Source of the DNA: Cryptomeria japonica
Taxonomy: Eukaryota > Streptophyta > Pinopsida > Cupressales > Cupressaceae
DNA length: 60,000 bases
Assembly: GCF_030272615.1 (NCBI RefSeq)
Contig: NC_081407.1
Coordinates: 380,765,179-380,825,178 of the forward strand
Direction: 5' to 3'
This document shows, one piece after another, positions 44,031-55,038 of this stretch (the stretch's first letter is position 1; the number at the start of each line of letters is the position of its first letter). Made by a program: the position numbers and the translations under genes. Below the pieces are notes generated by a model, which had not been told where the DNA came from, searched no databases, and saw only the letters and a program-made list of their open reading frames with translations.

Positions 44031-45560
44031 GCGAAGTTAATTAGACGCTTCTAGAAGAATTCGACAAACTTGGGTTGTTCCTCTGGAGTCAAACGAGATG
44101 CCAGATGTATGTGGTGAGGAGTTTCAGGAGTCCCCACATTGTATTCTTTTGTCTCTTCAATAAGGATTGTTGATCATTCTTGATATGTACTAGAAGGGAG
44201 GATGTAAAACCTTTCATCCTCAAACACCTCAGAGAGGTTTTCACTATTGGATACACTCTTTCTTTTTACTTTTGTGGGATCAAACAGTGCCATAGTGTGG
44301 TTTTGACTGGAAGATCCATGTTTTATTATTATATTTTTGCAGCTGAAAGGTTTGGCATCCACCCCAATGTATGTTGTGTTATTTAGTTCAATGGTGAATC
44401 CAGCTTTGTGATCCCCGCCTTGTATGTTATCCTGTAGTTCCAAAAATTCAATGATTGCCGCATTGTTTTGGAAATGGTCAAGGTAGGGGGGATTAGGTTG
44501 GTTCCATTCGATGACTTTAGGATGGATAATGGGCATTATCTCATTGATTAGGTTAAGTTTGCAAGATGTGTCAGTGAGGGTTAAGATGTTGTGGTGAAGG
44601 TTGTTGATGGTACTCTCCCTGTCAAAATCAGGTGTAGGATGTGACATAGGGTTTGTGGAATATGTTTACAGTTCAGGAACCCAAGAGGTTTTAATCTACG
44701 CTTCTCTGTAAACAAGGATGTCTTTACAAGATGGAGGTAGTGATGTGTCTTCCTCATATTAAGTATTAAGTTGTATTGAATCAAATTCCCACTCATACGA
44801 GTCGGTCTCTAAGTCACTTTCCAGTATCTGATTACTATACCATACTGGGATATCCTTTGAGTTAAACATTGTAGGTGTGATCGGCTAATGCACCATTGTA
44901 GATGAAATGATCGGTGTTGCAGGAAGAATTATGGGGATCAAAGAATCTGATACCGAGAGTATTTGTAGTATTGAATCAGCTGCTTCTGTTGGAATTGCCA
45001 GCGTTGTCGATATTGTTATGGGTTCTGATACAATTGCTGCTGCTAATGGTGCTATTGATGTTATGGTTGCTGCTGATGGGGTTGTTGGTTTGATCGATGG
45101 GATGACTGGTGTTGTGGATGGTTTTGCTGGGTTTTTTAGCCTCAATGGGGTAGTTGCTATGGTGTGTGGTGTTGCTGATATAATCAAAGGTGGTTTCTTT
45201 GTAGCAAACTGATATAGAGGTTTGGTGGGTTTCCCTTTGAATCTAAGCTTAGGAAGGATCTCCTTTTGAAATCCTAAGCCTGTGTTATCTTTGGGCTTTA
45301 ATTTTGACTCCAGCGGTTCATGTCATCCTTGCTTGCAAGGTCCCAAAGCACTCTGACCATCATAACCCATTCTTTGCATAATGAGAAGGTCTTTTCCATA
45401 CTGATCTATGGGAAGCTTAGCTTGTGGGATGTTCGTGGTGATAGGATCTTTATAGATCCATTCTGCTAAGTCCTCATCTCTGGTTTTTTCTTCTTGACTC
45501 TTTCCCAGGATGAAAGGCGTCAAAGTACATGCTGGCTTGATCAGTGGCATTTGAAGTAAC
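44031..45560 (-). pseudogene. pol: Linker and G-patch region of element C
   Basis: G-patch-like YGKDLLIMQRMGYDGQSALG at about 45420-45355, Pro/Thr/Ala-rich low complexity at 45187-44885, then the conserved CKNIIIKHGSSSQNHTMALF part. Several stops. Confidence 0.7.
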
Positions 45561-46660
45561 TATTAAGGTTTACCATGAGTTCTAGGAGAAGAGGACATTT
45601 GTCCAACACAAAAGAAATGGCTTAGATTGTACTCCCCAGGATCTTCCTCTGCTATTTTCATCTTGAGCTTCTCTTGCTTGGGTATAGTGGTGTTCGAACT
45701 GGAAAGAGAGGCTGGACTTATGTATGATGTGGATGAGATGGCTTCTTTGTTGTTGGGAATTGTAATCTCTAGTTGATGATTGATATTGTGACAATATGCA
45801 AAGGGGTTGGCATCGCCTAGGATTATAATTTCTACACCATTATGCGAGAACTTGATACGCTGATGGTAGATGGATGGAACGGTTTGCATGGCGTGTATCC
45901 AAGGTCTTCCTAATAATAAATTATATGGAAGAGGAAGGTCCAGAACTTGACAAATGATGTGCTTCACCACTGGGCCCACTCGGATCGATAGCACAACTGC
46001 TCCTTTGGATGAACACTCTGCATCATTATAGGCTTTGATTGTTATCTTCTTGTGGGGATTCATTGATTCAATTGCATATCGCAATGTCATTACTAATTGT
46101 AGTGTACAGATATTCAGTCCTGCTCCATTATCGATCAAGACTCGCTTGATCCTATGTTGGTTGATAAACCCTTCAATGTGGAGTGAGGTGTTGTGAGGTT
46201 GCTGGAAGGATGAGTTATCACTTTCAGAGAAAGTGAGACAAGGTGATGATCTTAGGTTTCCAACCATAGCTTGGAACTGATCTGTATTTAGGTTTGCAGG
46301 GACTAATGCCTCTTGGAGAGCTTGATCCAAGATTGTTTTATGGGATGAAGATAGGTGTAATAGCTCTAAGATAGATATTAGTGCAAGCATTTTATCTAAT
46401 TGGTCCACAAGGTTACACTGCTTTGGGATAGATGTGGTGCCTTGTGAAGCTGCTTTTATGGTAATCTTGCCATGATGTGTAACAACATTGCAAGTGGAGC
46501 TGGGATTTTTTATAGTAATAGTTGCAATTTGTTCACTAGCATCATATAGGTGATTCACAGTGTAATTATATGCAGCTTGCGTATAATTGGTGGTATATGT
46601 GTTTCTCCCTACAGTGGAAGGACCCCTTTGATCTTGTGATGGAAGTAGATTTTTAAACAT
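45561..46660 (-). pseudogene. pol: Protease region of element C
   Basis: 365 open codons. LIDNGAGLNICTL with the catalytic Asp codon at 46130-46132 and LLLGRPWIHAMQ. Catalytic motif intact, unlike A and E. Starts with MFKNLLPSQDQR, continuous with gag in B. Confidence 0.82.
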
Positions 46661-48186
46661 GAGATGATCACTATTTGTTGTCTTTGGGTCATGTCCTTCG
46701 ATTTCGACTTCACCTCAGTCAATAAGATTCTGAATAAGATCTTTCAATCTGTGACAATTGCTTGTCTTATTTCCTTTCCCTTGATGGAAGTCGCAATGTT
46801 CAGTATCCCTCCACCATGAAGGTTTGACTTGAAGTTCATAATTTGATGTTTTGGGTAAGGTCACTAGATTTTGAGAAACCAACTGACGTAACACTGTTTT
46901 GATGGGTTCCCCTAACGGAGTGTATGTTCGTTTTGGTTTAAAATTTTGTTGATGTTGTCTGGGTTCCTCTTGAGATGTGTTACGACCTTGATTTGGAGGA
47001 GCAACTGTGTTATTCTTGGGTGGGGGGTTCTGTCCTACAAGTCATACCACAAGTTGTGCACTTTTGATAGTTCTTGCATCCACAACCCCGTTGTTGACGA
47101 AATTTTTGTTTTTGTTCTAGAAGCTAGGCTTGTCACTATTGAAGCACGGGCGAGGGCCATCCTTTGGTTCATTATATATTTTGATAAGCCCTGTTTTTAT
47201 GAGAGCCCGCTCACATTTTAAGCCTTTGGTGATCATGTCATTGAAAGAATCTGTGTCTTTTACGTCTAGGTAAAATTCCATTTCGTCATTTAAGTTGGAA
47301 ATAAATATTTCCACTAGTTCTTGTTCAGGTAACTGAAGAGGACGTCTGCTAGACATTTGACGCCATCGTTGCAAAAAGACTAAAAATAGCTCACCTGGTT
47401 TTTGTTTAGTGCTACAAGATCAGCCATTGTGATATCACGTTCGATGTTGTGTGAGTAATGTGCTAGGAACTTCTAGACAAGTTCTTCAAATGTCCTAATG
47501 CCACCTGGTAATCGAGAGAACCATGATGTGGTTGTCCCTCCCAAGCTTTGGGGAAAAAGTCGCATTAGGTATGTGTCTTCGTATGCCACTTCGAGGCAAG
47601 TTGAATGGAATTATCTAACATGATCGCGAGGATCTCCTTTTCCTCAGTACTTTTCAAACTTGGGTGTTTCAAACCCTCGCAGAAGAGGTGGCATATGAAG
47701 ATTCCTATCAAATGGATAGGGACAAATGTCATTGAGGGAAAATTGATTGGTTTTTACACCACTGTAAAGTTGTTGGGCGAGATTCTTGACTTGTTTTTGC
47801 AACATGTCTATTTCATTTGGAGGAAGAGGAGGTGGGGGATTACCTTGATGAAGGTTGTATCTGATATGTTCTCGACCTCTTTCATCCGTATTATGACTTT
47901 GGCGTTCTGATGCTTGTCTTAGTTTTGCAACATCAAAGTTAGAGGGTAGTTTAGCCCCCTCTTGAGCAAGTCTTAAAAAGTGAGCATCGACATTGCTCTT
48001 GAGTATTTCATCAAAAAGTCTATTAAAGAGAGGGTTGTGTTGTGTCCTTTCTATTGCCGCCAGAGTAGGAGTGCCTGGATTTTCATCATTTATATTTCCT
48101 CCTAGGGCTTCTTGGAACTCATTGATATTTTCTTCCTCTTCCTCTTCAATTTCTTGTTGTCTAGATCTTGATCTGGTATGAGCCAC
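46661..48186 (-). pseudogene. gag: gag of element C
   Basis: Homologous to gag of A and B from the first codon, but the initiating ATG is GTG here (48184-48186). Capsid core and zinc knuckle CDFHQGKGNKTSNCH-like are visible. At 47357-47362 it reads LQ-R-W, with CGA where A and B have TGA. Frameshift near 47410 and stops near 46720 and 47640. Confidence 0.82.
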
Positions 48187-48621
48187 TTTGTTTACAAGTT
48201 TTTGTTGAAGTTTTATGAAAATGATGATGAGATGGTGATGAAATGAAAGATTGATGTTTGGTGAAGTGTTTCACATATGAATCTCTAGCACTAAAGATAG
48301 GTGCCACCAAAGTTCTTTCTTGAATTGCTTGTTGTGTTTGATTGACAAAGTTTGATGTGATAAGGTTTAGAGAAGTCTGAGATGTATTATAGACTTAACT
48401 ACCTAGTAATGAAAGGATGCACTCATAGACTAGTTTTAACCTACATAGAAATGTCTCTTAGGATGAGCTTATCCTAGATGTAGAGACACTCTAAAAAGTG
48501 ATGTGTTTGTGTTTGATTCAAGAAATATCAAAATAGAACTTAGGACAAAAACCTTTTGATGTTTTGAGAGTTGGAATGGAGTTAATGAGATATGAATATG
48601 ATAATGGATGAGATGTTAACT
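48187..48621 (-). other. Spacer between ORF1 and gag, element C
   Basis: No ORF; same spacer as in A and B. Confidence 0.55.
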
Positions 48622-49005
48622 TCAATAGAAACTGTGTGTTACAAAAGGAACAAACTCTAACTCTTCTTGTTCAGGGGTTGCTGGTTCTTCCCTAGCTGAG
48701 TTATATGTGATACAAATGTCAAAAAAGAAGTCAGGATTGATTTTGCCTCCTTTGTTCTTGTGATAACTCAAAGCTCGATATTGCATAAAAGCTCTACGGT
48801 TTAATGACTCTTGATCAAATTCGTTTGATTTTCCTTGAAGACATAGACGCATGCGACGTAGGAAGGTTTTATGAGAGACAAATATTTGTCTATTAAGATA
48901 GAATAATTTCCTCATTTTGATAAGAGCCTTTGAGCTCAATGGTATTTTCTTCAAGTTGATGTGTTGATGAAGATTCTGCTTTCTTAAGATGTGAAGAATG
49001 GTCAT
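48622..49005 (-). CDS. Pre-gag ORF1 of element C, 127 aa, unknown function
   Basis: Third intact copy: MTILHILRKQNLHQHINLKK to PFVTHSFY, exactly 127 aa as in A and B. It stays open although gag-pol of C has many breaks. Core FVSHKTFLRRMRLCLQGKSN and NRRAFMQYRALSYHKNKGGK retained. The frame extends four codons upstream to a GTG, not used here as the start. Function unknown. Confidence 0.7.
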   Translation of the reverse strand: MTILHILRKQNLHQHINLKKIPLSSKALIKMRKLFYLNRQIFVSHKTFLRRMRLCLQGKSNEFDQESLNRRAFMQYRALSYHKNKGGKINPDFFFDICITYNSAREEPATPEQEELEFVPFVTHSFY

Positions 49006-50033
49006 ATAATTCGACACTTTTGTTGTTGCTCTTGGTTTTTAATCTTTTGTTCTTGAAAATGTTTGTGTTGGAGGAATACTTGTTTTGGATTTTGGATTTA
49101 TGATGTTTCTTTGACAAGAAAACAAAGCAAGCACACAAACACAAGAATGTTGCCTCAAAAGGCACAAGTAAGTATGGGTCTAGATCAACCCAATCTTTTG
49201 AACTTTTTATGACCCTTTCCTTCAAATGTATTTTAGGTGTTTCCCAAAGCCTGAAGTTGGCTCAATTTGCACTGGTCTTGACTCAAAAATGAAAACACTT
49301 CAAACACTTTTTATCCCTAAGGTCAAATGGCCAGTTGCGATAATTTCAGCCCAAATCTTGATATTTCTTCACCTTTGGTACTACATACCTTATGAATCTC
49401 GTCATGGCAGGTAAGGATGTGATATACTAAGTCTTGCACAAACATAACAAATAGATGATCCCTATGATGGGGGAGTCACCACTTTTATCGGGCTACAAGT
49501 AACCTTTCAAAAATTTATGTTTCTACTCAAGGAAATATGTATGGTGAGTATCTTGGGAGCAAAACCTTCTATGCTCTTGCACTGCATTTTATCACTAATA
49601 TCCTTAATCAATAGAACGGGTGGGCTTCTACTTAAAGGTGTTTAGTAATTTTTGATGTCTTTGGACATAAGTTCATTCTGCAGTGACTCACTTAAGAGCC
49701 TTGTAACTTGTGGTGGGGCCCATTTGTCCTTTCGGCAAGTTACACTGTAGGAACAACTATACCCAAGGCTACAACTTTCACTCTCACCTGATTTCTATAG
49801 CGGCTCAAAGGATTTACTGCGCGAGGTCATTCCCAGAAGTGATGTGTCTCTTGGTAGGCCTCTCTTAAAAAGATAAAATTTGAGTGTTACTAACACTTTT
49901 CTCTTCCACCTAGGAGCATGAAAGCCAAGGGAGAGGATAGTGTGTGTTAGAAGTAGGACCACTCGACAAACTCTTTTGCACAAGTGTGCCAAACACAAAA
50001 TACACTTGTTCTTTTTTTAACTTGTTCACCAAA
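49006..50033 (-). other. Shortened leader of element C
   Basis: The PBS is reduced to TGGTGAAC (50024-50031); directly after it the sequence jumps to the part homologous to about 2132 in A, so about 830 bp of leader are missing. The conserved block 49385-50010 is kept, with donor-like sites CAG|GTGAG (reverse of 49783-49790) and AAG|GTATGT (reverse of 49384-49392). Confidence 0.75.
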
Positions 50034-50108
50034 TGATGCTCTACAAAAAGGATTAGAAAATTTGTTTGATGACAACACACCCAAGAGCACAAGAAACAAA
50101 CATTAGTG

Positions 50109-50294
50109 TTAGCAACAAAAGATTATCCTAAACAGGTATATCAGGAGATATATTAAGCATGAAATAGAATGCATACAAACATAGAATAGATAAATTTTAC
50201 TCCTCCAAATGCTAATCAAGATGCTCATAGTTGCTCCTCCCTTGTTCCTCTCCTCTCCAAGTTCCACATGAGTGTAACTCTCAACTTTTAGCAC
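50109..50294 (-). CDS. LTR small ORF, copy in C 5' LTR
   Basis: 61 codons, GTG start, internal ATG present (TMSILISIW), ends LFRIIFCC. One Lys enters the hydrophobic part, so this copy is drifting. Confidence 0.3.
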   Translation of the reverse strand: MLKVESYTHVELGEERNKGGATMSILISIWRSKIYLFYVCMHSISCLIYLLIYLFRIIFCC

Positions 50295-50448
50295 TAGCCA
50301 TGGATGCCATATGGAGATTCAAGATGGTTGAATATGATAAACAAATGCTTTGCAAGTGTAGATAGTGATTCTATGAAAAAACTCTATGCTAATACCAGTA
50401 TAACAACAATACTCTAATGCTTCCTTCTTTGCTTGAGGAGAAGGATTC

Positions 50449-50456
50449 TATTTATA
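50449..50456 (-). promoter_or_regulatory. TATA box of C 5' LTR
   Basis: TATAAATA on the minus strand, homologous to the others. Confidence 0.65.
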
Positions 50457-51237
50457 GAAGAAATTGAGAAATGAAGGGTTAAGATTGAGAAATCTTAACA
50501 AGGGTTAGGAATGAAAGATATTCAATTCATGTGAGACTTTCAACCCAATCCCATGTTGACAAGTGTCACCATGAGGAGGCTTGAGAGGAGAGATATGGAT
50601 CATTAAATGCTTGAGGGGACATTATGGTTACCCTAGGGGGTTGGGTTAGGGTTAGGTTAATGGATATTCTTTTTATCCAAGGGATAAATGAATGTGCAAG
50701 GGTTAAATGGTTACCTTAGTCAAAGAAATAAATGCTTTGAAGAGACCCATGAGTCAAAAGGATGGTTAAGTTAGAGGAAAGTCTCTAACCAAAGGTAAAA
50801 GGTGAGTTAACCATAAATGGTTATGTAAGAGCCTTTAATGGTTTGGAAGACTTTAGAGGTTAACCATTTGAAGACATAAAACCTTTAATGGTTATTGAAG
50901 ACTTTGGAGGTTTTTGAGAAGTGACTTCCTTTTATTTAGGAATGTGACAATGATTAGGATAGGATTAGGCTAATTAGAAGGAGTTAAAAGAATCTAGAAG
51001 GAATTTAGGCATGCAAGTGGATTTTGTAGGAGAATGCAAGAGGGAGGAATTTTAGGATTTTCAATTAAAATAAAATCATTTATTTCAATTAAATGGTGTA
51101 ATTTGCATTTGGATAGATATTTAAATAAATATTAATTTATTTAAATGTGAATGTGAATTTTGGATTTAAATAAATCTTAATTTATTTACATGAGAAAAAG
51201 GAAGATAAAGTATTAAATGCTTGAAGACTTTGAGGGA

Positions 51238-51440
51238 AACCATTAAAGGTTTAAGAAGACTCTAGAAGAAAGCCATTATGTTTGAAGACTTTAAGGGAAA
51301 CCATTAAAGGCTTAAGAAGACTCTAGAAGGAAGCCATTAAGTTTGAAGACTTTAAGGGAAACCATTAAAGGTTTGAGAAGACTCTAGAAGGAAGCCATTA
51401 AGTGTGAAGACTTTAAGGGAAATCATTAAAGGTTTCAAGT
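51238..51440 (-). repeat. 61-bp tandem repeats in C 5' LTR
   Basis: Four units with aaccattaaagg and agactctagaag, counterpart of 37971-38160. Confidence 0.8.
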
Positions 51441-51853
51441 GGGTGAGGACAAATAGGATTTTAAATAAATAATTTATTTATTTAAAATAGTTGTGCAACT
51501 TGCATTTGTAGGAAAATGCAAGTGGGTGGAGGATAAAGGCGATTTAAATAAATGTAAATGTTAATTTATTTAAATGTGAGAGATGGGATTTTGGGGGATT
51601 TAAATAAATATTAATTTATTTAAATGTGAGAGAAGATTTAATTAAACAAATATGATTTATTTATTTAATTAATGGTCTGAATTTGGTTAAGTGAATTAAA
51701 TCAAATAAATTAAATAATTTATTTAATTAATAGGAGAAGAGGGTTAAGATGAATTAATTAAATATTAATTTAATTAATTATTGATTGATGGTTAAATAAT
51801 CAAATAAATACTAAATATTCATTTAATTAAGTGGACAAATTTATGTGACTACA

Positions 51854-51858
51854 CCTCT
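51854..51858 (+). repeat. Right flank of element C, decayed target duplication
   Basis: cctct, partner of cctac at 20359-20363. Confidence 0.5.
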
Positions 51859-53541
51859 TATAAACCAATGACACATTGTCAAAGGACAATAAAGAATATT
51901 AGGAGGAAAGTGCTTGATGATTTAAAAGAATATTTTGATGATTTTAATGATAGTGAGAAAGAGGAGGTAGAACAAGAGGTCATTAAATATTTATGTATTA
52001 ATGTTCAGTCGCCTTCAGAGATTAAATTTGTTACTCCAAATTCTTTATACAATTATTTGGATAATAAATGGCACATTGCCATTGAGAAAGAACAAGAGAT
52101 CAGGGAGAAATTTTTTGCAAAATACTTTCCTGATGCTTCTAATTCTGAATTATTTGAAATCATGGATAAGAACAAAGGCATCTTCTTTATGAGAAGGAGG
52201 CGACTCAGACTACTAGAAGGTAAAACATTTGAAATGGAAAAGGATACACACATACATTTGAAAGTTGTTGTCAATATGCACTGAGTATCTGAAGCTGCTA
52301 GACAGGCTGACCAAGCACCTGACCTATCCTCAAACAAACCTGATGAGGTATTTGATAGTCAAGGTGAAAGAGTGACAAAACAACCTATTGATGTTGATGC
52401 ATTATATAATGAGGATGTCACTCTTGGCAAAGAGAAAGAGAAATAGGACAAAGAGAAAGCAGAGAAAGAACAAGAGGAAAAAGCAAGGCAAGAAGAAGAG
52501 AAGAAAAAAGAAGAAGAGAAGAAGAGAGAAGAAGATAAGAGAAAAGAAGAAGAGAAGAAGAAAGAAGAGGACAAGAGGAAGGAAGAAGAAAGGAAGAAGG
52601 AAGAAGAGAAGAAAAATCAGATAGAGGATAAGAATAAGGAAGAAATGGAGAAGAAACAAGAAGAGGAGAAAAAGAAAGAATCTGAGAAAAAGAAAGAAGA
52701 AGAAAAGAAAAGATTGGAAGAGGAGAAGGAAGCATAGAAGAGAAAATAAGAGGAGATCAAGACCAAAGAAGGAGGGCAGACTCTTAAGGCAGCCAGTGAT
52801 CAAACCAAGCAGGTTGATTCCACCAGTCCTATTGATCTAACTCTTGCATGTCTGACTCAATCAGCAGATGAGTCTGAGCTACTTTGAGGCATCAAACTTG
52901 TACAAGAGAGACTGGAAGAATTATGGAGGAAGAAAGAACAACATGTCATACAAATTGCAGTTGACACCCTTACCAGTCTAATTCCCGGTACTAACCTCCC
53001 CAGTACCGACTCCTCTCTATCCAAGCTCAAACTTCTTTCTACCGTAGTAGAGGACCAGGTACAATGCTTGGAAGATGTTGCTCAAGAAACTGCAAGTAAG
53101 GAACATGAAAAGGCACTCAATATTGCCTTAGTCAAGAAAATGAATGAACTCAGGACACAACTACTGAAGCAGCAGAATGATCAATGTTTCTATGGGAGAG
53201 GGTAAATTACTTTTGAGCAAAATCTGCCAACCCCATCTGTTTAGTGAAGATGTACTCAAACATAAAGCTCAACTCCAATTGGAGTTACGAGCATACATCA
53301 ACAACTTCAAGATGCCCTATGATTTATTCACTGCCTATGGACTTTTGTGCATCATTATCAGCATCAGACGGCCAAGATGGACTTAGAGATTAGCAACTAG
53401 ACTCAAGATTTGTAGGAGCTTCAACTGCTCTTATTACCTAAACTACAGGTTCTTTAGAGATGTTTTCTCAACTTGGAAGCCATCACAGTAACTCAAGAGC
53501 TGAGTATCATGATTGCAATGGGGGAACTAGCATCCAGATGA
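51859..53541 (+). pseudogene. Orphan ORF of element D, C-terminal part (about 560 codons)
   Basis: In register with the part ending at 20363. Begins with a folded-looking stretch (RKVLDDLKEYFDDFNDSEKE, KYFPDASNSELFEIMDKNKG, FMRRRRLRLLEG). Then comes a Lys/Glu/Arg-only coiled coil of about 110 residues (52410-52740), a Ser/Thr-rich segment (STDSSLSKLKLL), and a second coiled coil (ELRTQLLKQQN). A frameshift near 53190 leads to LFSEDVLKHKAQLQLELRAY and the end at about 53541. Stops at 52282, 52444, 52735, 52747 and 52885, mainly C-to-T types. No known domain recognised. Confidence 0.65.
52410..52740 (+). repeat. Purine-only tract coding for K/E/R coiled coil
   Basis: More than 300 bp of nearly pure A and G on the plus strand, built on aagaagag units, within D's orphan ORF. 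Confidence 0.8.
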
Positions 53542-53905
53542 AGACTGAAAGTGAGGTTTCTACCTCATTACTTGAGTCATGGACATTGGACATGAAAACT
53601 TTTGTGTAGAACTTTAAATTTGTTTTTGAGAAATTTCATTCCTTATTGTCATGAACATCTACTCTATTTTTTTTATATAAGGAAAAAGGGGTTATTTTGC
53701 ATTACTTTGTCATTGTTGGCAAAGGGGGAGTAGTGTACATACATTAAAATTTTGATGAATGTTTATGCACTTATTTGTAATCTTTGCAAAAAGGGTTTAG
53801 TGTATATGCTTAGGGGGAGTAATTTTGATTATAGCATTTTTGTTGTAAAAACACTTAGATGTCAAAATTTTCCTAAGTGTTTCCATCAATGCCAAAGGGG
53901 AAGAT
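53542..53905 (+). other. 3' untranslated end of element D
   Basis: Three agggggag- or aaggggaa-type purine words (53722, 53811, 53894), the last (gccaaaggggaagat, 53891-53905) directly before the LTR, hence the likely PPT. Otherwise T-rich, no ORF. Confidence 0.65.
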
Positions 53906-55033
53906 TGTTGGCATTTTGATGATGTTTTGATTGTCATTGATGGACACACACTTTCTTGATGTATGAGTTATGCTCAACCGGTAATTGTTCCAACCGGTAT
54001 TATGTATTATTGAATGTATAGTCTTTAGACTATTGATATTTTGCAAAAGATGGTTTACCGATCACAAATTGACTGAAGATCCCAAGTGGTACGAATGACC
54101 CAAGCGGTAGTTAACTTTTGATTGGAACACTATGATTTTCCAATCTTCATTTTTGTCAATTGGTAATTGGTATATTGTATTAACTAGTATATATATGTGA
54201 TGAGTTACCAACCGGTATTACTATAATGTGTGATGAGTTATCATCCACTGACACTTTGGTGGTGATTTTGTGTCGTGTTACCAAATGTGTCTAGATGCAC
54301 TGTACCTAGGAACTTGTAGTCTAATTCTATTGGACCGACATGAAATCAGATTCCTTTATAAGGACATCATGTCTAGGGTTTGCATGGATAAGATAATGTA
54401 TGAGACATAGAATAGAAAAGGTTATGTGAGATCATTGGAGAGAAGATTAGGTCTGTGTGAAGAGATAGAGTGTGGAGATATTGAAGACTGAAGTAATGTT
54501 GAAATGCATTAACAATGAGCTATCAAGGATCTAACTAAGCATACTATGCTAGCATCTAGATCGTTCACTTGTTGATTACTAATATCTTCGACAAGTCTGA
54601 AACCCTTAATTGGGTAGGCCCAACAAAGCCTTTGTAAATCCTCTAACAAGGTGGTTCACAACTGTGGATCTGAAATCCTTTAACAAGGTAGTCTTTAACA
54701 AGACTTATCTCCTAACAAAGATCTAGATTCCTAATAGGATCTATTCTGGTGAAGAACATTGTATGACCTTAACCGGTCTGGTTACTATTCTGCAGATAGT
54801 TACTTGCAAGTTTCTGCTCACCGTGGTTTTCCCATTTAGGTTTCCACGTCAAATATCTTGTGTTATGGTGATTGTGCTCTTGTGGGTGAATTATTTGTTT
54901 TCTATTTGGTTTGCACTTATCTTAACCGGTTTATTAGTGAATCTATTGCACCGGTTATCTGCTAAACTGTTTAAAAGTTTGACTACAGTATTTTTTGGTA
55001 TACTAATTCACCCCCCTCTCTTAGTATTCATCA
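53906..55033 (+). repeat. 3' LTR of element D, 1128 bp
   Basis: TGTTGGCATT...TATTCATCA, partner of 16083-17209. Confidence 0.92.
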
Positions 55034-55038
55034 ATACC
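55034..55038 (+). repeat. Right target duplication of element D
   Basis: atacc, identical to 16078-16082. Confidence 0.85.

Larger units (their letters stand above)
20364..51853 (-). mobile_element. Element C: Tat-type LTR retrotransposon on minus strand, interrupted by B
   Basis: 5' LTR 50034-51853; 3' LTR split by B into 37136-38586 and 20364-20737. Joined minus one target copy the 3' LTR is 1820 bp, the same as the 5' LTR. Internal part 38587-50033 holds ORF1, gag-pol and 3' region in the same order as A. Without B it is 15.1 kb. All ORFs except ORF1 are broken, and RT and integrase have lost catalytic residues. It sits in D's orphan ORF. Confidence 0.93.
50034..51853 (-). repeat. 5' LTR of element C, 1820 bp
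   Basis: Complete reverse copy of the A-type LTR: ends TGATGCTC at 50034 and ACTACA at 51853. Shows the undisturbed site into which B inserted in the other LTR (acaac at 50403-50407). Confidence 0.95.
16083..55033 (+). mobile_element. Element D: non-autonomous, copia-like LTR retrotransposon without pol
   Basis: LTRs 16083-17209 and 53906-55033, PBS TGGTATCAGAGC, PPT-like end, and perfect 5-bp duplications atacc. Without C (inserted at 20363/51854) it is about 7.5 kb. Inside are a short zinc-knuckle gag and an orphan ORF of about 1,030 codons. No protease, integrase, RT or RNase H is seen in any frame. LTR start TGTTGGCATTTTGATGATG, the initiator-Met PBS and four CX2CX4HX4C knuckles point to Ty1/copia, perhaps Sirevirus-like ancestry; this is inferred from style, not from a pol sequence. 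Confidence 0.85.

Noticed and set aside
52402-52803. Long minus-strand ORFs rich in Leu/Phe/Ser and a plus-strand Lys/Arg ORF across 52388-52624
   Set aside because: They are shadows of the purine-only tract; any frame of such a tract stays open. The frame in register with D's orphan ORF (K/E coiled coil) is the supported one.
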